Below, piece by piece: positions 39,674 through 49,416 of a stretch of DNA of 64,000 bases. The stretch's first letter is position 1. Every line of letters starts with the position of its first letter. Under the pieces are notes generated by a model that was not told where the DNA came from, made no database searches, and was given only the letters and a program-made list of their open reading frames with translations. Source of the DNA: Paludibacter sp. (GTDB taxonomy: Bacteria; Bacteroidota; Bacteroidia; Bacteroidales; Paludibacteraceae); NCBI GenBank assembly GCA_010365115.1, contig JAAFGX010000005.1, positions 29,301-93,300 on the forward strand, written 5' to 3'. The translations under genes and the position numbers were made by a program.

Positions 39674-40015
39674 TTAGAAATGCAACATTGCTCCTACTGA
39701 AACAGCTTGAATAATAGGACCTTTTTGTGATTGGAACATACTTAATGGAGAGTGTTTTGCGTATAAACCCCACGAATTATATCCAATTTGAGCTATATAG
39801 TCGAGTGACACTGGAGCAATATTAAGTCCCTTAGATTCCACAGTATTTATATTAACACCATTCGAGTCTTTGTACTTCATGCGAGTGGAAGCAAAAGTAT
39901 TGACACTTCCCACTACACCACCAGACATAAAAAACCTATGATTTCTGCCAAAGTAAGGTTGCCATTCGAGCATTAAAGGAACAGTAAGCCCAAACGTACG
40001 TAAACGCGTCTTCGA
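39674..40015 (-). pseudogene. C-terminal remnant of an outer-membrane beta-barrel (porin-family-like) protein
   Basis: Reading frame KTRLRTFGLTVPLMLEWQPYFGRNHRFFMSGGVVGSVNTFAST... continues upstream of the first Met, is N-terminally truncated by a stop, and ends in a typical beta-barrel terminal ...AVSVGAMLHF. Confidence 0.6.
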
Positions 40016-40105
40016 AGTCTTTTTTCGATTCTATGTAAATTAAAGTTTTTTTTCCGGTAGTTGCACTTCGTTAAATATTATAAGTCGATAGAGGTCGGAT
40101 TTGCG

Positions 40106-40316
40106 GTAACTACTCAGCACCCCTCTATTTTGTCATCTGAATATATAGTATGCTGATAATCAAATAATAGTATCTGGTCAATACAAGCGCTTGTGAGCTT
40201 AGAAAAAGCAGGAATTATGCTCTTTTTGAGATTTTGTTCTATTTCTATCATTTATTGAATAAGCAATCTACTGTATGTCAAAATATTATAAAACAACAGG
40301 GATGCTGAGTAGTTAC
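40106..40316. mobile_element. MITE, IS66-family-like (211 bp, TIR GTAACTACTCAGCA, 8 bp TSD)
   Basis: GTAACTACTCAGCACCCCT at left, AGGGATGCTGAGTAGTTAC at right; flanked by direct repeat GATTTGCG at 40098-40105 and 40317-40324. No transposase ORF inside. Confidence 0.9.
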
Positions 40317-40471
40317 GATTTGCGAGGCAAATATAAAAAAAATAGAAATTGGTTTACCGTTTGCCACAACCTGTTTCACCTTTTTGGCACCAAGTTTATC
40401 TTTGGAAGTACGGAATATAACATCTAAAATAAAAAAAATACTAATAGATTGATTTCAAGCACAATAAAATC

Positions 40472-41158
40472 CTAATTATTAGTTTTCGATTCCTTTCTTC
40501 TATAGAGTTGCCACCAAGGCGTTGAAGGTGAAGCGTGATGTTCGGAGTGATAACCAAAAAAATAACAGGAAATAAAAGCCCATAAATGATTTCGGTTTTG
40601 GGACCGTGAATTGTGCGGGAGCATATCAGCGGTATGCGGCAAGCGATGAGGCAAAAACGTGCCAAAATAGAAAAGCTGGAAGGTGGAAAAAAAGGCTGGA
40701 ACTATCCATAAAACTATCAATTGCAATTCAGAGAAAAAAAAAAGTCCCACATTGAAAATAACTGCCATGATAATAATTTGCCACAAAGTAAGATATTGCT
40801 TCATAAATGAAAACCACCAAAAAATAAAATTTTGATTTCCAGTATAATAATCAGGGTCTTTATCAGTAGCAGGCCATGCATGATGGAAATGATGCTTTTT
40901 GATCAACTTTGGATACCACATCCCCGCATATAGTAAAGTGGACAAAAATCCCAACGTGGAATTCAGAACTCGACTGCGCGACACAGTGCCGTGCATAGCA
41001 TCATGAGCTGTAATAAACAAGCCCGTAAATAGCCAACTTTGCAATAGTATATGTAACCAGAAACTTATTTCAGTGGGATTGACTGCCTGAAAAAGAAGGA
41101 TATATAATAAATGGGCAGCCCATGAAAGTATAATTAGAATGGCTATAAATGTACCCAT
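40472..41158 (-). CDS. Membrane fatty acid desaturase-family protein, CrtW (beta-carotene ketolase)-like
   Basis: 228 aa; His boxes HDAMHG, HHFHH and HSEHH typical of CrtW-type di-iron membrane oxygenases. Confidence 0.75.
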   Translation of the reverse strand: MGTFIAILIILSWAAHLLYILLFQAVNPTEISFWLHILLQSWLFTGLFITAHDAMHGTVSRSRVLNSTLGFLSTLLYAGMWYPKLIKKHHFHHAWPATDKDPDYYTGNQNFIFWWFSFMKQYLTLWQIIIMAVIFNVGLFFFSELQLIVLWIVPAFFSTFQLFYFGTFLPHRLPHTADMLPHNSRSQNRNHLWAFISCYFFGYHSEHHASPSTPWWQLYRRKESKTNN

Positions 41159-41339
41159 AACTTGTTTTTTTTTGCTTGTTAAGAAGTTTTTTGTTTAATT
41201 TATTGCAAATATACAGTTAATTTTTGGTTGAGAAATTAGTGAGCAATAGTTTAAGATGTATTGTTGGAGATTTAAATTAAAAAAACACGGTTATTCCTTA
41301 AAGATACAAAAGGAATAATAGATAATAAATCAGCAAATT

Positions 41340-41495
41340 ATGTTTAAAACCAATCAGTATTTCGATGGTAAAGTTGTTTCCATCGGATTGGAATCAAAGG
41401 CTCGTACAGGGTCACTTTACAAAGCTATTTTTCGTTTCTGGATTATCCAAAGGAAAAAGCGCAAACATTGCTTCCAATGTGAACATTTCTTTTAA
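41340..41495 (+). pseudogene. Remnant of pyrimidine/purine nucleoside phosphorylase (PpnP/YaiE)
   Basis: MFKTNQYFDGKVVSIGLESKA matches the PpnP N-terminus (MFKxNEYFDGKVxSIxxE), then unrelated sequence and stop at codon 52. Confidence 0.6.
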
Positions 41496-41646
41496 GTCCA
41501 TCTCTATCACACTCTTTTACTCAACAAAATAGAGTTTATTTCCTCTTTTTGTTGCTCTTCCTGGAATTTTAATCTCAGCTACAATGGTATTATATTAACA
41601 TTTAACAATTGAATATATCCACTATCCATTAACAGTTAATCATTAC

Positions 41647-43653
41647 TCACAGATACTTTGCTTTAAACAAATCTTCAAGTTTCATCAGTTCATCGCGCAA
41701 TTGAGCAGCTTCTAAAAATTCAAGTTTTTTGGCAGCATCTTGCATTGCTTTCTTCGTTTTAGCAATTGCTTTTTCCAAAGCAGATTTTGTCATGTATTGT
41801 ACAACAGGGTCAGCAGCAATACTCTTCGAGAAATCAGGTTCAATATATGCATTGGGCTCTAGTTTAGCAAATGAATTTCGTTCGCCTTTCAAAATTGCAG
41901 TTGGCGTAATACCATGAGCTTCGTTATAAGCCAATTGCTTCTCTCTTCTTCGATTTGTTTCCGAAATTGTTTTTGCCATGCTGTCAGTCATTTTATCAGC
42001 ATACATGATCACACGTCCATTCAAATTACGAGCAGCACGTCCTGCTGTTTGCGTAAGCGAACGATGTGATCGCAAAAAACCTTCTTTATCAGCATCTAAA
42101 ATGGCAACTAGCGAAACTTCGGGCAAATCCAATCCTTCACGGAGCAAATTTACGCCAATCAGCACATCGTAAACTCCACGACGTAAATCTTCCATAATGA
42201 TGACACGATCTAACGTATCCACATCGGAGTGAATATAATTGCATCGCACACCCATTTTGCCCAAATAATCTGTCAGTTCCTCTGCCATTCGTTTAGTAAG
42301 TGTTGTAACAAGTGTACGTTCATTTTTTTCGGTGCGCAATGTTATTTCTTCCAACAAATCATCAATCTGATTTAAACTTGGACGAACATCAATAATCGGA
42401 TCGAGCAACCCGGTTGGGCGTATCAGTTGATCGACCACAACGCCCTCACTTTTAGCCAATTCGTAATCGGCCGGAGTAGCACTAACGTAAATTGTTTGTG
42501 GTGCAAGTTCTTCAAATTCTTCGAATTTCAAAGGTCGGTTATCTTTTGCAGAAGGCAAACGAAAACCATAATCAACCAAATTTTGTTTGCGAGCAGCATC
42601 GCCTCCAAACATAGCGCGAATTTGAGATATCGAAACGTGACTTTCATCGATAACCATCAAAAAATCTTTAGGAAAATAATCGAGCAAACAAAAAGGACGG
42701 CTACCGGCGGATCGACCATCAAAGTAGCGCGAATAATTCTCAATTCCAGAACAATAGCCTAATTCTTTAATCATTTCCAAATCGTAATTCACCCGTTCGT
42801 AAATTCGTTTGGCTTCGTATGGTTTACCAATGGAGCGAAAATAATCGACTTGTCGGGCTAAATCCACTTCAATGAGTTGGATAGCATTTGCAATTGCTTC
42901 TTTTGTTGTTACAAAAATACTGGCCGGATAGATTTTATAAGCTTCTACCGTTTCTATAACATGATATGTCAATGGATCAACAGTCTGAATCTCTTCGATT
43001 TCGTCTCCCCAAAAAACTACCCGAAGTACAAAATCGGCATACGCCAGAAAAATATCCACCGTATCGCCTTTTACCCGAAAGTTTCCACGATTCAATTCAA
43101 TTTCATTCCGTGTATATAAACTATCCACCAAGGTTCGTAAAAAAATATTGCGAACCACTTTCTGACCACGAAAAATTTCAATCACATTACTGTTAAAATC
43201 GTCTGGATTTCCCATTCCATAAATGCACGAAACCGACGAAACGACTAACACATCCCTCCTACCCGACAATAATGCGGATGTAGTGGCAAGCCTCAGCTTC
43301 TCAATTTCCTGATTAATGGATAAATCTTTTTCGATATATATGTCTGAAACAGGAAGATAGGCTTCGGGTTGATAATAATCGTAATAAGAAACGAAGTATT
43401 CAACCGAATTTTCAGGGAAAAAGTTTTTAAACTCACTATATAATTGAGCTGCCAGCGTTTTATTATGACTTAACACCAAAGTCGGTCGTTGTACTTGTTG
43501 AACAACATTTGCAATTGTGAATGTTTTTCCTGAACCAGTAACTCCTAGTAAGGTTTGAAAAGGAATTTGCGTGTTCAAACCTTCCACTAATTTCTTTATA
43601 GCTTCAGGTTGATCACCGGTTGGACGGTATGGAGATGTAAGTTTAAAAGCCAT
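41647..43653 (-). CDS. uvrB: UvrABC system protein B
   Basis: 668 aa; [19 protein letters not shown] Walker A, C-terminal UVR domain. Confidence 0.97.
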   Translation of the reverse strand: MAFKLTSPYRPTGDQPEAIKKLVEGLNTQIPFQTLLGVTGSGKTFTIANVVQQVQRPTLVLSHNKTLAAQLYSEFKNFFPENSVEYFVSYYDYYQPEAYLPVSDIYIEKDLSINQEIEKLRLATTSALLSGRRDVLVVSSVSCIYGMGNPDDFNSNVIEIFRGQKVVRNIFLRTLVDSLYTRNEIELNRGNFRVKGDTVDIFLAYADFVLRVVFWGDEIEEIQTVDPLTYHVIETVEAYKIYPASIFVTTKEAIANAIQLIEVDLARQVDYFRSIGKPYEAKRIYERVNYDLEMIKELGYCSGIENYSRYFDGRSAGSRPFCLLDYFPKDFLMVIDESHVSISQIRAMFGGDAARKQNLVDYGFRLPSAKDNRPLKFEEFEELAPQTIYVSATPADYELAKSEGVVVDQLIRPTGLLDPIIDVRPSLNQIDDLLEEITLRTEKNERTLVTTLTKRMAEELTDYLGKMGVRCNYIHSDVDTLDRVIIMEDLRRGVYDVLIGVNLLREGLDLPEVSLVAILDADKEGFLRSHRSLTQTAGRAARNLNGRVIMYADKMTDSMAKTISETNRRREKQLAYNEAHGITPTAILKGERNSFAKLEPNAYIEPDFSKSIAADPVVQYMTKSALEKAIAKTKKAMQDAAKKLEFLEAAQLRDELMKLEDLFKAKYL

Positions 43654-43765
43654 GTAATTATAATCAACTGAAAAGCTGAGAGATGAATATGTTCTTTCTA
43701 ATAATTAGCATTATTATCAATGCTAAAATGAGAATCTAAATATTTTATTATTAACAAATAAGATA

Positions 43766-43954
43766 TTAGTCTTCTAATGGCATTATAATCCACATAACTA
43801 TATACAATATTATTCCAGGAAAACCGGCTGAAAAAATTGTAAGCAATGCATAAAGAACTCTTACAAGGGTAATATCCCAACCAAAATATTCGGCTATTCC
43901 GGCACAAACGCCTGCTAATTGCTGATTTCTAGAACGTTTAAGTTTTTTGTTCAT
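43766..43954 (-). CDS. PspC domain-containing protein
   Basis: 62 aa; KKLKRSRNQQLAGVCAGIAEYFGWDITLVRVLYALLTIFSAGFPGIILYIVMWIIMP. Confidence 0.9.
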   Translation of the reverse strand: MNKKLKRSRNQQLAGVCAGIAEYFGWDITLVRVLYALLTIFSAGFPGIILYIVMWIIMPLED

Positions 43955-44335
43955 AACTGAATTGTTTTATGAATTAATAATTAAACAAAGTAACAAAAAA
44001 AAAGTTGAAAAAAAGAATGAATATGCTGTATTGAAATTAAAAACAATTGAAGTCGACTTGAATTTTCAGTATTTTATTTATTAACAATGCAAAAATATAT
44101 TTCAATTCTTATCGTAATCTTTGCTAGTACTTTCTACTCCATGAAAAGAGTGTTCTTATTGCTTTGTAACATTAAAAAAATCTCTTTTTTAAAATTTTGT
44201 GCTTACATTTAAAGGTCATTTTGGTTTCAATAATCACAAAATCAATATTTCGAAAGTACTAAAATACAAATAATGAACAATTCTAATTTACAAACCGTTT
44301 TATATAAAAGAATTTATTATGAATAAATACTTATT

Positions 44336-45190
44336 ATGAAAGAAAATCTTCGCTCGATGCATTTCATAAGTTTAATTGTCCTACCACTAATATTGAATTT
44401 CCTCTTTAATTCTTGCAGTGATGAATTATCTGTAAAATATTCAAATTTACCGGTAATAATTATAAAAGCGGATGATTTAATGGACACTACTCCAAATTGG
44501 AATAGGTTTATTAAAGTTGTTATCGATAATCAAATTTGTGCAGGAATAGGAGTTATATCCAAACAACTTTCATCAAATAAATCCATTTCAGAAATAAGAC
44601 GAATAGCAAAGATTAAACAAAACAACAATTTTTCGGTGATTGAGTTTTGGAATCATGGTTACGATCATTCAAAAAATGGAATTGAAACAGAATTTTACGG
44701 TACTGATTTTGAATATCAATTAAGTCACATTCAGAAATCACAAGATTTTTTTATCGATTCATTGCAATGCATTTCACATAGTTTCGGAGCTCCATTCAAC
44801 AAAACCAATTCAACAACTGACTCTGCATTAAAAAGATACCCAGATATAAATGTATGGATGTGCTATCAAAAAAATGAAAAGGAGAATGCGAATAAATACT
44901 GGAAAGACCCAAAAAAGAAAGCAATACATTCCCTTGATCGTAATTTAATTTTAGATGTAGATTATCTGTTTTTAAAAGATTTTTCCATGGACGTTATAAA
45001 AAAGAATTTTAATGAAGACAAAAAGAAGCAATATATTCTCATTCAAATTCATCCTCAACTTTGGGACAATAAAAGTTTTGATAACTTTAGGAAATTAATA
45101 AGATTTTACAAAGATCAAAAACGTGGAGTATTTATGACTCCATATCAATATTATCAATTTTTGCATACGAAAAAGAGTAATCCTGATTAG
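44336..45190 (+). CDS. Polysaccharide deacetylase-like lipoprotein
   Basis: Lipobox-like LFNSC; IIKADDL, EFWNHGYDHS, SFGAPFNKTN motifs resembling NodB-type/DUF2334 deacetylases. Confidence 0.65.
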   Translation: MKENLRSMHFISLIVLPLILNFLFNSCSDELSVKYSNLPVIIIKADDLMDTTPNWNRFIKVVIDNQICAGIGVISKQLSSNKSISEIRRIAKIKQNNNFSVIEFWNHGYDHSKNGIETEFYGTDFEYQLSHIQKSQDFFIDSLQCISHSFGAPFNKTNSTTDSALKRYPDINVWMCYQKNEKENANKYWKDPKKKAIHSLDRNLILDVDYLFLKDFSMDVIKKNFNEDKKKQYILIQIHPQLWDNKSFDNFRKLIRFYKDQKRGVFMTPYQYYQFLHTKKSNPD

Positions 45191-45195
45191 AAATA

Positions 45196-47889
45196 TTAAC
45201 GTCCCGATTGTGTAATATAATTCTTCAATTCAGCATTATATTCTTCCTTTTGAAGTAAATCTTCCAGATTAATATGAAGACGATACCGCCAGCTACTCAT
45301 TGAATTTGAAGGCACATTAATTCGTTCGTCATGTGGATTAGGTCTTCTGATTTCTTCTGAAATACTTAACAAATCCTGCATTTGAAAAATCGACCACATG
45401 GCAGGAGAATAAAGATGTTGTAATAAAATATCGCGACAAATCCACCATTCGCAAAAATAAGGTGCTTCACCCCAGTGACCCAATTGGGAATTATAAAACC
45501 GCTGAGTTACACCCCGATCTTCCTCCCACCAACCTCTAATTGTGCTCATATCGTGAGTTGAAGGTGTTACTACTGACAAATAAGGCGCTTTAGAAGGATG
45601 GAAAAATTCTCTTTTATTCGATTTTGGTGCACGTTGAACTTCTAAACTTAAAATTCCTAATTCCTTCATTACCGAGGTTACACAAGGAGTCATCATACCC
45701 AGATCTTCACCACAAATTAACATATTGGTAGCGCGCTTCAAAGCAGGAAGTTTTTCCATACCCGATTTATACCAGTTGCTATCTTGCCTACGATAAAAGT
45801 AATCTACGTATAATTCATGTAAACGATCTTTTGTATAATTATCCATATCGCGATATGAACGTATCGATTCCATTCCAAAGCGAGGATAATATTGTTTGCC
45901 ATGACTATCTTCCACTTCGAAAAAAAGCACATTTGAAATCAAATCGAAAAGTCCCCATTTAACTCTTTCAGTTATTTTTTTCTCATGAAACATTTTCTCA
46001 ACATCCAATTGATTTTGAAAAGGCGCTTTTAATCGTAATATCCAACCATCTTCTATTTGAAGACAATTGGTTTTAACCCATGATGCTTCATCACCAAAAA
46101 AATCCCACAATATGGAATCAGTAATATGTGGTTTACAGTAACGATTATAATCGAACCATAATCCTTTTTCTGAAAATTCATTGATATGAATTGGAACAGA
46201 GGGATTTAAATGCCCCATAATGCCTTCGATCTGATTTTCAGGAATTTGCCATATGCGGAAAAAACCTAAAATATGATCAATACGGAACGTATCAAAATAA
46301 TTAGACATTTGTGCAAATCGTCTTTTCCACCAATCAAATCCACTTCGTTCAATTTCTTCCCAATTGTATGTTGGCAATTCCCAGTTTTGACCTTTCACCG
46401 AAAACATATCGGGAGGAGCACCAGCTTGCATGTGCATGTGAAATAGCTCAGGAGAAACCCATGTATCCACACTATTTCTGTTTACTCCAATCGGAATATC
46501 GCCTTTAAGAACCACATTATGATCATGTGCATATTTTGTGGCATCAGATAATTGCGTATGTAAATGATATTGAATAAAATAATTCAAAGCAATTTCATCA
46601 AAATGAGGCTGAATCGGCGAAGAAAATTCAATTATTTTTGTTTCATTATAAAGGGCAAAGTCTTTCCACTGACGGTAATCAGAAGTCCCAAACTGATTTC
46701 TTAAAACACAATAAGCTGCATAAGGAAAAAGCCAGTATTTGTTATTTTCGTAAAAAGCCAGAAAATCTTTGTTCTTCAAAAAGATATCTTTTTGAAGAAC
46801 AAAAATCTCTTTCACATACTGCAATTTAAAAGTTATAACTTCCATAAAACCAATCAATTCCAGATCATTTAATTCCACTTGTTTTGAATTATATATTTTC
46901 TGTAAAGGATGGGTTTGAGGCAATTTTCCAATGGATGGCAAATTAAGAAAAAGTGGATTTAATGCAAATGCAGAAATTGCAGCGTAAGGTAAAACATCGG
47001 CATCAGTATGAGTACCGATTGTATCATTTAGTGGAAGAACTTGTATTAATTTTAATCCTACTTTTTGAGCCCAGTCAACTAGAAGTTTAATATCTTGAAA
47101 ATCACCAACACCAAAACTTTCTTTCGTTCTAATGCTAAAAACTGGTAATCCTACACCAGCTCCTTTCCATGTGTTACTACTTATGCGTACAAAACCATCG
47201 GAAAGTTGTACAATCGTTTTTTTAGAATTCAGAACCGGAGTAATACGATCTGGTCCCGACTCAAAAAAAACAAATTGATGCTCGCTTGTATTGTAAATTC
47301 CGTATTTATAATGAATTTCACTTTGTTTTTTTGTAAATATAACTTCTGTTACCCACCAATTGCCTTCTTGCACTTTTAACAAAATAGGTTGAGTAGTTGT
47401 CCAATTTCCTAATTCGTCACAATCTCCAATTAAACAAATTGCTTCATTATTTTTAAGCAAAGGCATTTTAACTTTAAAAATATGCGTGTAATTCGAATTT
47501 ATTTTTTCTGTACTATTTGAAATATTTTTTTTAAATAAAACATTTTGAAAAGGCGTAGTTAAAAATACATTATCTACAACTTCCGGCGAATTCCATGTGT
47601 CAATGCAAAAATAATGATCCAGTTTAGTTGTTTCGAGTCTCAAAAACCGATCATCACCCCATTCCTCAATATATTGTCCTGTTTGTTCCGTATGGAGTAC
47701 ATATTTATAGTTGAACTCAACCAGCTTATTACTGTTAATTTCAATTAAGGCAGTCCAACTTTCAGGTGTATCGTAGTTTAGCGGCAATGCTTTAGTTATA
47801 TCGCCATTTCCTAATTCGGGGATGTTTCCACTTACAAACAATCGTTGTCCCCAGTATGTGAAATATGGGATTTTAAAGTGTATTTTCAT
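45196..47889 (-). CDS. malQ: 4-alpha-glucanotransferase with N-terminal CBM20-like starch-binding domains
   Basis: 897 aa; FDTFRIDHILGFFRIWQIP; N-terminal YFTYWGQRLFVSGNIPELGNGD. Confidence 0.93.
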   Translation of the reverse strand: MKIHFKIPYFTYWGQRLFVSGNIPELGNGDITKALPLNYDTPESWTALIEINSNKLVEFNYKYVLHTEQTGQYIEEWGDDRFLRLETTKLDHYFCIDTWNSPEVVDNVFLTTPFQNVLFKKNISNSTEKINSNYTHIFKVKMPLLKNNEAICLIGDCDELGNWTTTQPILLKVQEGNWWVTEVIFTKKQSEIHYKYGIYNTSEHQFVFFESGPDRITPVLNSKKTIVQLSDGFVRISSNTWKGAGVGLPVFSIRTKESFGVGDFQDIKLLVDWAQKVGLKLIQVLPLNDTIGTHTDADVLPYAAISAFALNPLFLNLPSIGKLPQTHPLQKIYNSKQVELNDLELIGFMEVITFKLQYVKEIFVLQKDIFLKNKDFLAFYENNKYWLFPYAAYCVLRNQFGTSDYRQWKDFALYNETKIIEFSSPIQPHFDEIALNYFIQYHLHTQLSDATKYAHDHNVVLKGDIPIGVNRNSVDTWVSPELFHMHMQAGAPPDMFSVKGQNWELPTYNWEEIERSGFDWWKRRFAQMSNYFDTFRIDHILGFFRIWQIPENQIEGIMGHLNPSVPIHINEFSEKGLWFDYNRYCKPHITDSILWDFFGDEASWVKTNCLQIEDGWILRLKAPFQNQLDVEKMFHEKKITERVKWGLFDLISNVLFFEVEDSHGKQYYPRFGMESIRSYRDMDNYTKDRLHELYVDYFYRRQDSNWYKSGMEKLPALKRATNMLICGEDLGMMTPCVTSVMKELGILSLEVQRAPKSNKREFFHPSKAPYLSVVTPSTHDMSTIRGWWEEDRGVTQRFYNSQLGHWGEAPYFCEWWICRDILLQHLYSPAMWSIFQMQDLLSISEEIRRPNPHDERINVPSNSMSSWRYRLHINLEDLLQKEEYNAELKNYITQSGR

Positions 47890-48219
47890 ATTATGTTGTA
47901 TTTAAAGCCTTTAGTCGGTATTAATTTCGATCTAAAATCAAAAGTACAGCATTATTAAACAGTTTGAAATTCAAATACAAAAAAACTTGCTATAATTGAT
48001 TTCAAACGTTTGCGGAAAAAAAATAATATTCGTTTTTCTTTTAATAATTTAGTAAAATATGTTTTTTAAAATATAAAATAGAATTACAGACCTTTATTAT
48101 TCAAAGCTTTTAAATGCAAAAGTAAACATTCACAGGATTTTAGGAAGTATACATTTTTAGAGTATAAATATTCATGTTATTTTATCGGGAATAATCATCT
48201 TTTTAATAATATAATTCAG

Positions 48220-48227
48220 TACTTTTG
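48220..48227 (+). promoter_or_regulatory. -7 element TACTTTTG for prs
   Basis: TAnnTTTG consensus about 35 nt upstream of ATG 48262. Confidence 0.5.
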
Positions 48228-48261
48228 CAAAAAATTTCCGAAACTAAAACACACCTATTTC

Positions 48262-49206
48262 ATGTCAGTTTCAACAAAACCTTTCAAAGTATTTTCGGGT
48301 ACGAAAAGCCGTTATTTAGCCGAAAAAATCTGTCAGAATTTAGAATCTCCGCTCGGCAATATGAAAATAGAGCATTTCTCCGATGGCGAATTCTCTGTAT
48401 CGTACGAAGAATCTATTCGTGGACAATACATTTATTTAATTCAATCCACCTTTCCAAATTCGGATAATTTGATGGAATTACTTTTAATGATTGATGCAGC
48501 AAAAAGAGCATCTGCATATAAAGTGATTGCAGTAATACCCTATTTTGGTTGGGCAAGACAAGACAGAAAAGACAAACCACGCGTTTCCATTGGTGCAAAA
48601 TTAATTGCTGATATGCTTAGTGTTGCAGGAGTTGACAGAGTAATCACGATGGATTTGCATGCAGACCAGATTCAAGGATTTTTCAATATCCCTGTCGACC
48701 ATCTTTATGCATCTACTATTTTTGTGCCCTATATTAGATCCTTAAAATTAAAGAATCTGGTAATTGCATCACCGGATGTTGGTGGTTCGAAACGTGCCGG
48801 TTCATATTCAAAATACCTTGGCGTGCCCTTGGTAATATGCTACAAAACACGTGAAAAGGCAAATGTTATTGGAGAAATGACCATAATAGGCGAAGTTTAC
48901 GGCAAGGACGTAATTATTACCGATGATATGGTAGATACCGCCGGAACACTTTGCAAGGCTGCCGAATTGATGATGGGGAAAGGAGCCAGAAGCGTTCGGG
49001 CAATCGTTTCACATGGTGTAATGTCTGGAGCAGCATCAGAAAGAATCATGCAATCGGCACTTACGGAAATTGCATTTACTGATTCTATTCCGTTCGATTG
49101 TGAAAAATGTTCAAAAGTACGCATTCTTTCTATTGCTGAAATGTTTGCCGATACTTTACAACGTGTACAAGAACACAAATCAATTAGTGAACAATATTTA
49201 ATGTAA
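48262..49206 (+). CDS. prs: Ribose-phosphate pyrophosphokinase
   Basis: FSDGEFSVSYEESIRGQYIYLIQST; VIITDDMVDTAGTLCKAA. Confidence 0.95.
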   Translation: MSVSTKPFKVFSGTKSRYLAEKICQNLESPLGNMKIEHFSDGEFSVSYEESIRGQYIYLIQSTFPNSDNLMELLLMIDAAKRASAYKVIAVIPYFGWARQDRKDKPRVSIGAKLIADMLSVAGVDRVITMDLHADQIQGFFNIPVDHLYASTIFVPYIRSLKLKNLVIASPDVGGSKRAGSYSKYLGVPLVICYKTREKANVIGEMTIIGEVYGKDVIITDDMVDTAGTLCKAAELMMGKGARSVRAIVSHGVMSGAASERIMQSALTEIAFTDSIPFDCEKCSKVRILSIAEMFADTLQRVQEHKSISEQYLM

Positions 49207-49233
49207 TAAATTACTCAAAATACTCTTAATGAG

Positions 49234-49270
49234 AACTCTCGAACTAAATTTAAGTTCGAGAGTTTTTTAT
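49234..49270 (+). terminator. Terminator after prs
   Basis: AACTCTCGAACTAAATTTAAGTTCGAGAGTTTTTTATT. Confidence 0.8.
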
Positions 49271-49416
49271 TATCGGTACTTTGTCCATATATATTTTTCA
49301 GAATAAATTTATTTTTTTTAATAGGTAGAAGAAAGCTTATATAAAATTTTAAAGAAAATACTATATCTTTACAGTGAGTTTACTTTATTTACTTTTTTTT
49401 TGAAAACTAAATTATT

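Noticed and set aside
43698-43907. 69 aa minus-strand ORF overlapping the PspC gene
   Set aside because: Alternative frame of a clear PspC-domain gene (43766-43954).
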